Shown in pieces: positions 41,232-41,522 of a DNA stretch of 41,522 nucleotides. The number at the start of each line of letters is the position of its first letter. The stretch's first letter is position 1. Made by a program: the position numbers and the translations under genes. The stretch is from JAGORM01 sp050255815 (GTDB taxonomy: Bacteria > Patescibacteriota > Microgenomatia > Levybacterales > GWA1-39-11): contig JBLMVJ010000002.1 of the NCBI GenBank assembly GCA_050255815.1, forward strand, positions 1 to 41,522. The letters are read 5' to 3'. A model generated the notes under the pieces. That model saw only the letters and a program-made list of their open reading frames with translations. It ran no database searches and was not told the origin of the DNA.

Positions 41232-41273
41232 CCATAAACCATAAGCTATGAACCATGAACCATTAACCATTTA
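41232..41273. repeat. CCATRAA heptamer array over a start codon
   Basis: Six units: CCATAAA CCATAAG CTATGAA CCATGAA CCATTAA CCATTTA. The start codon of the hydrogenase protease gene (41248-41250) is inside the third unit and its first eight codons are repeat-derived. The unit length of 7 is not a multiple of 3. Confidence 0.85.
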
Positions 41274-41522
41274 CGTCTTTGGCAACCAGGATTTTGAAGG
41301 GGATAAAACCGCAATAGACGCTGCAAAAAAACTGGAGAAAGATTTGAAAGATATCCAATTCATTTATTTAAACCCTAATGAAGACCTTCCTTTTGAGGAT
41401 AAAAAGCAGGTAGTTCTTATGGATGTGATGGCTGGTTTGGAAGAGGTCACTATAGTGCAGGATGAAGACCTGGATAAATTAGTACTGGCACCCCGGTCCA
41501 CGGTCCATGATTATGACCTGGG
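41248..41522 (+). CDS. Hydrogenase maturation protease, partial
   Basis: The first 91 codons run to the window edge. After a repeat-derived start (MNHEPLT), IYVFGNQDFEGD matches the GNxxxxDD segment of HycI/HybD (M52) endopeptidases, with Asp19 a probable nickel ligand. QVVLMDVMAG near 62 holds the second acid, and TVHDYDLG near 87 gives the histidine ligand. Such proteases clip the C-terminus of a [NiFe]-hydrogenase large subunit after metal insertion. The hydrogenase genes are therefore expected nearby, outside the window. The sequence is diverged from textbook members (GNQDFEGD rather than GNPLLGDD). Confidence 0.8.
   Translation, partial: MNHEPLTIYVFGNQDFEGDKTAIDAAKKLEKDLKDIQFIYLNPNEDLPFEDKKQVVLMDVMAGLEEVTIVQDEDLDKLVLAPRSTVHDYDL

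Noticed and set aside
28411..41273. CRISPR array
   Set aside because: The tandem units are 7-8 nt with no spacers and no cas genes nearby.
1..41522. Recoding of TGA
   Set aside because: TGA ends several genes in ATGA overlaps with complete proteins, so the standard bacterial code fits.

Overview
The window looks like part of a small-genome Candidate Phyla Radiation (Patescibacteria) chromosome, most likely of the Microgenomates type. This is inference from gene content: a dense set of membrane glycosyltransferases, an ADP-forming acyl-CoA synthetase with a 2-oxoacid:ferredoxin oxidoreductase and a hydrogenase maturation protease, sparse biosynthesis (an isolated riboflavin kinase and riboflavin synthase), tight gene packing, AT-rich DNA and many hypothetical small membrane proteins. 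TGA is used as a stop in many ATGA overlaps, so the TGA-to-Gly recoding of Gracilibacteria/Absconditabacteria does not apply.

Region 1 (1-19392, minus strand) is one long, tightly packed surface-polysaccharide/protein-glycosylation operon. It holds four GT2 enzymes (two resembling polyprenyl-phosphate sugar synthases), a Wzx-type flippase, and nine complete plus one partial GT-C-like multispanning proteins (PMT/GT39, PTPS-related, YfhO, GT87-like). Most junctions overlap by 1-46 nt. A lone tenth GT39 paralogue sits at 22693-24423. Region 2 (19483-22692, plus) carries a phosphohexomutase, a stand-alone riboflavin kinase, riboflavin synthase, a hypothetical protein and a possible small ORF. Region 3 (24499-30606) is accessory: hypothetical membrane proteins, an AlbA_2/Schlafen-like protein with an unknown partner, tRNA-Glu(CTC), a tiny GIY-YIG nuclease gene lying between the tRNA and a duplicated tRNA 5' fragment, an HEAGH membrane metalloprotease, an alpha/beta hydrolase, and composite repeats.

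Region 4 (30607-41522) has lon (minus) and, divergently, a fermentative energy operon. It encodes an acyl-CoA synthetase (ADP-forming) fused at its C-terminus to a ferredoxin-NAD(P) reductase-like FAD/NAD module, a fused gamma-alpha 2-oxoacid:ferredoxin oxidoreductase, its beta subunit, a three-cysteine ferredoxin and an EamA transporter. At the right edge lie a protein with a PNSLGYCG motif and the start of a hydrogenase maturation protease. Together they suggest this circuit: 2-oxoacid to acyl-CoA plus reduced ferredoxin, acyl-CoA to acid plus ATP, electrons to NAD(P)H and then to H2.

Three structures are not explained by ordinary gene content. (i) Nearly every transcription unit begins with a -10 box exactly 6-7 nt before the start codon, often with a TTGnnn -35 box exactly 17 nt further up, so most mRNAs should be leaderless. 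(ii) Several different degenerate tandem repeats, nearly all of period 7, fill the gaps, supply stop codons, interrupt one gene and surround the start codon of the hydrogenase protease gene. (iii) The tRNA-Glu/GIY-YIG duplication looks like a minimal mobile nuclease gene that copied 25 nt of the tRNA and moved the tRNA away from its promoter.
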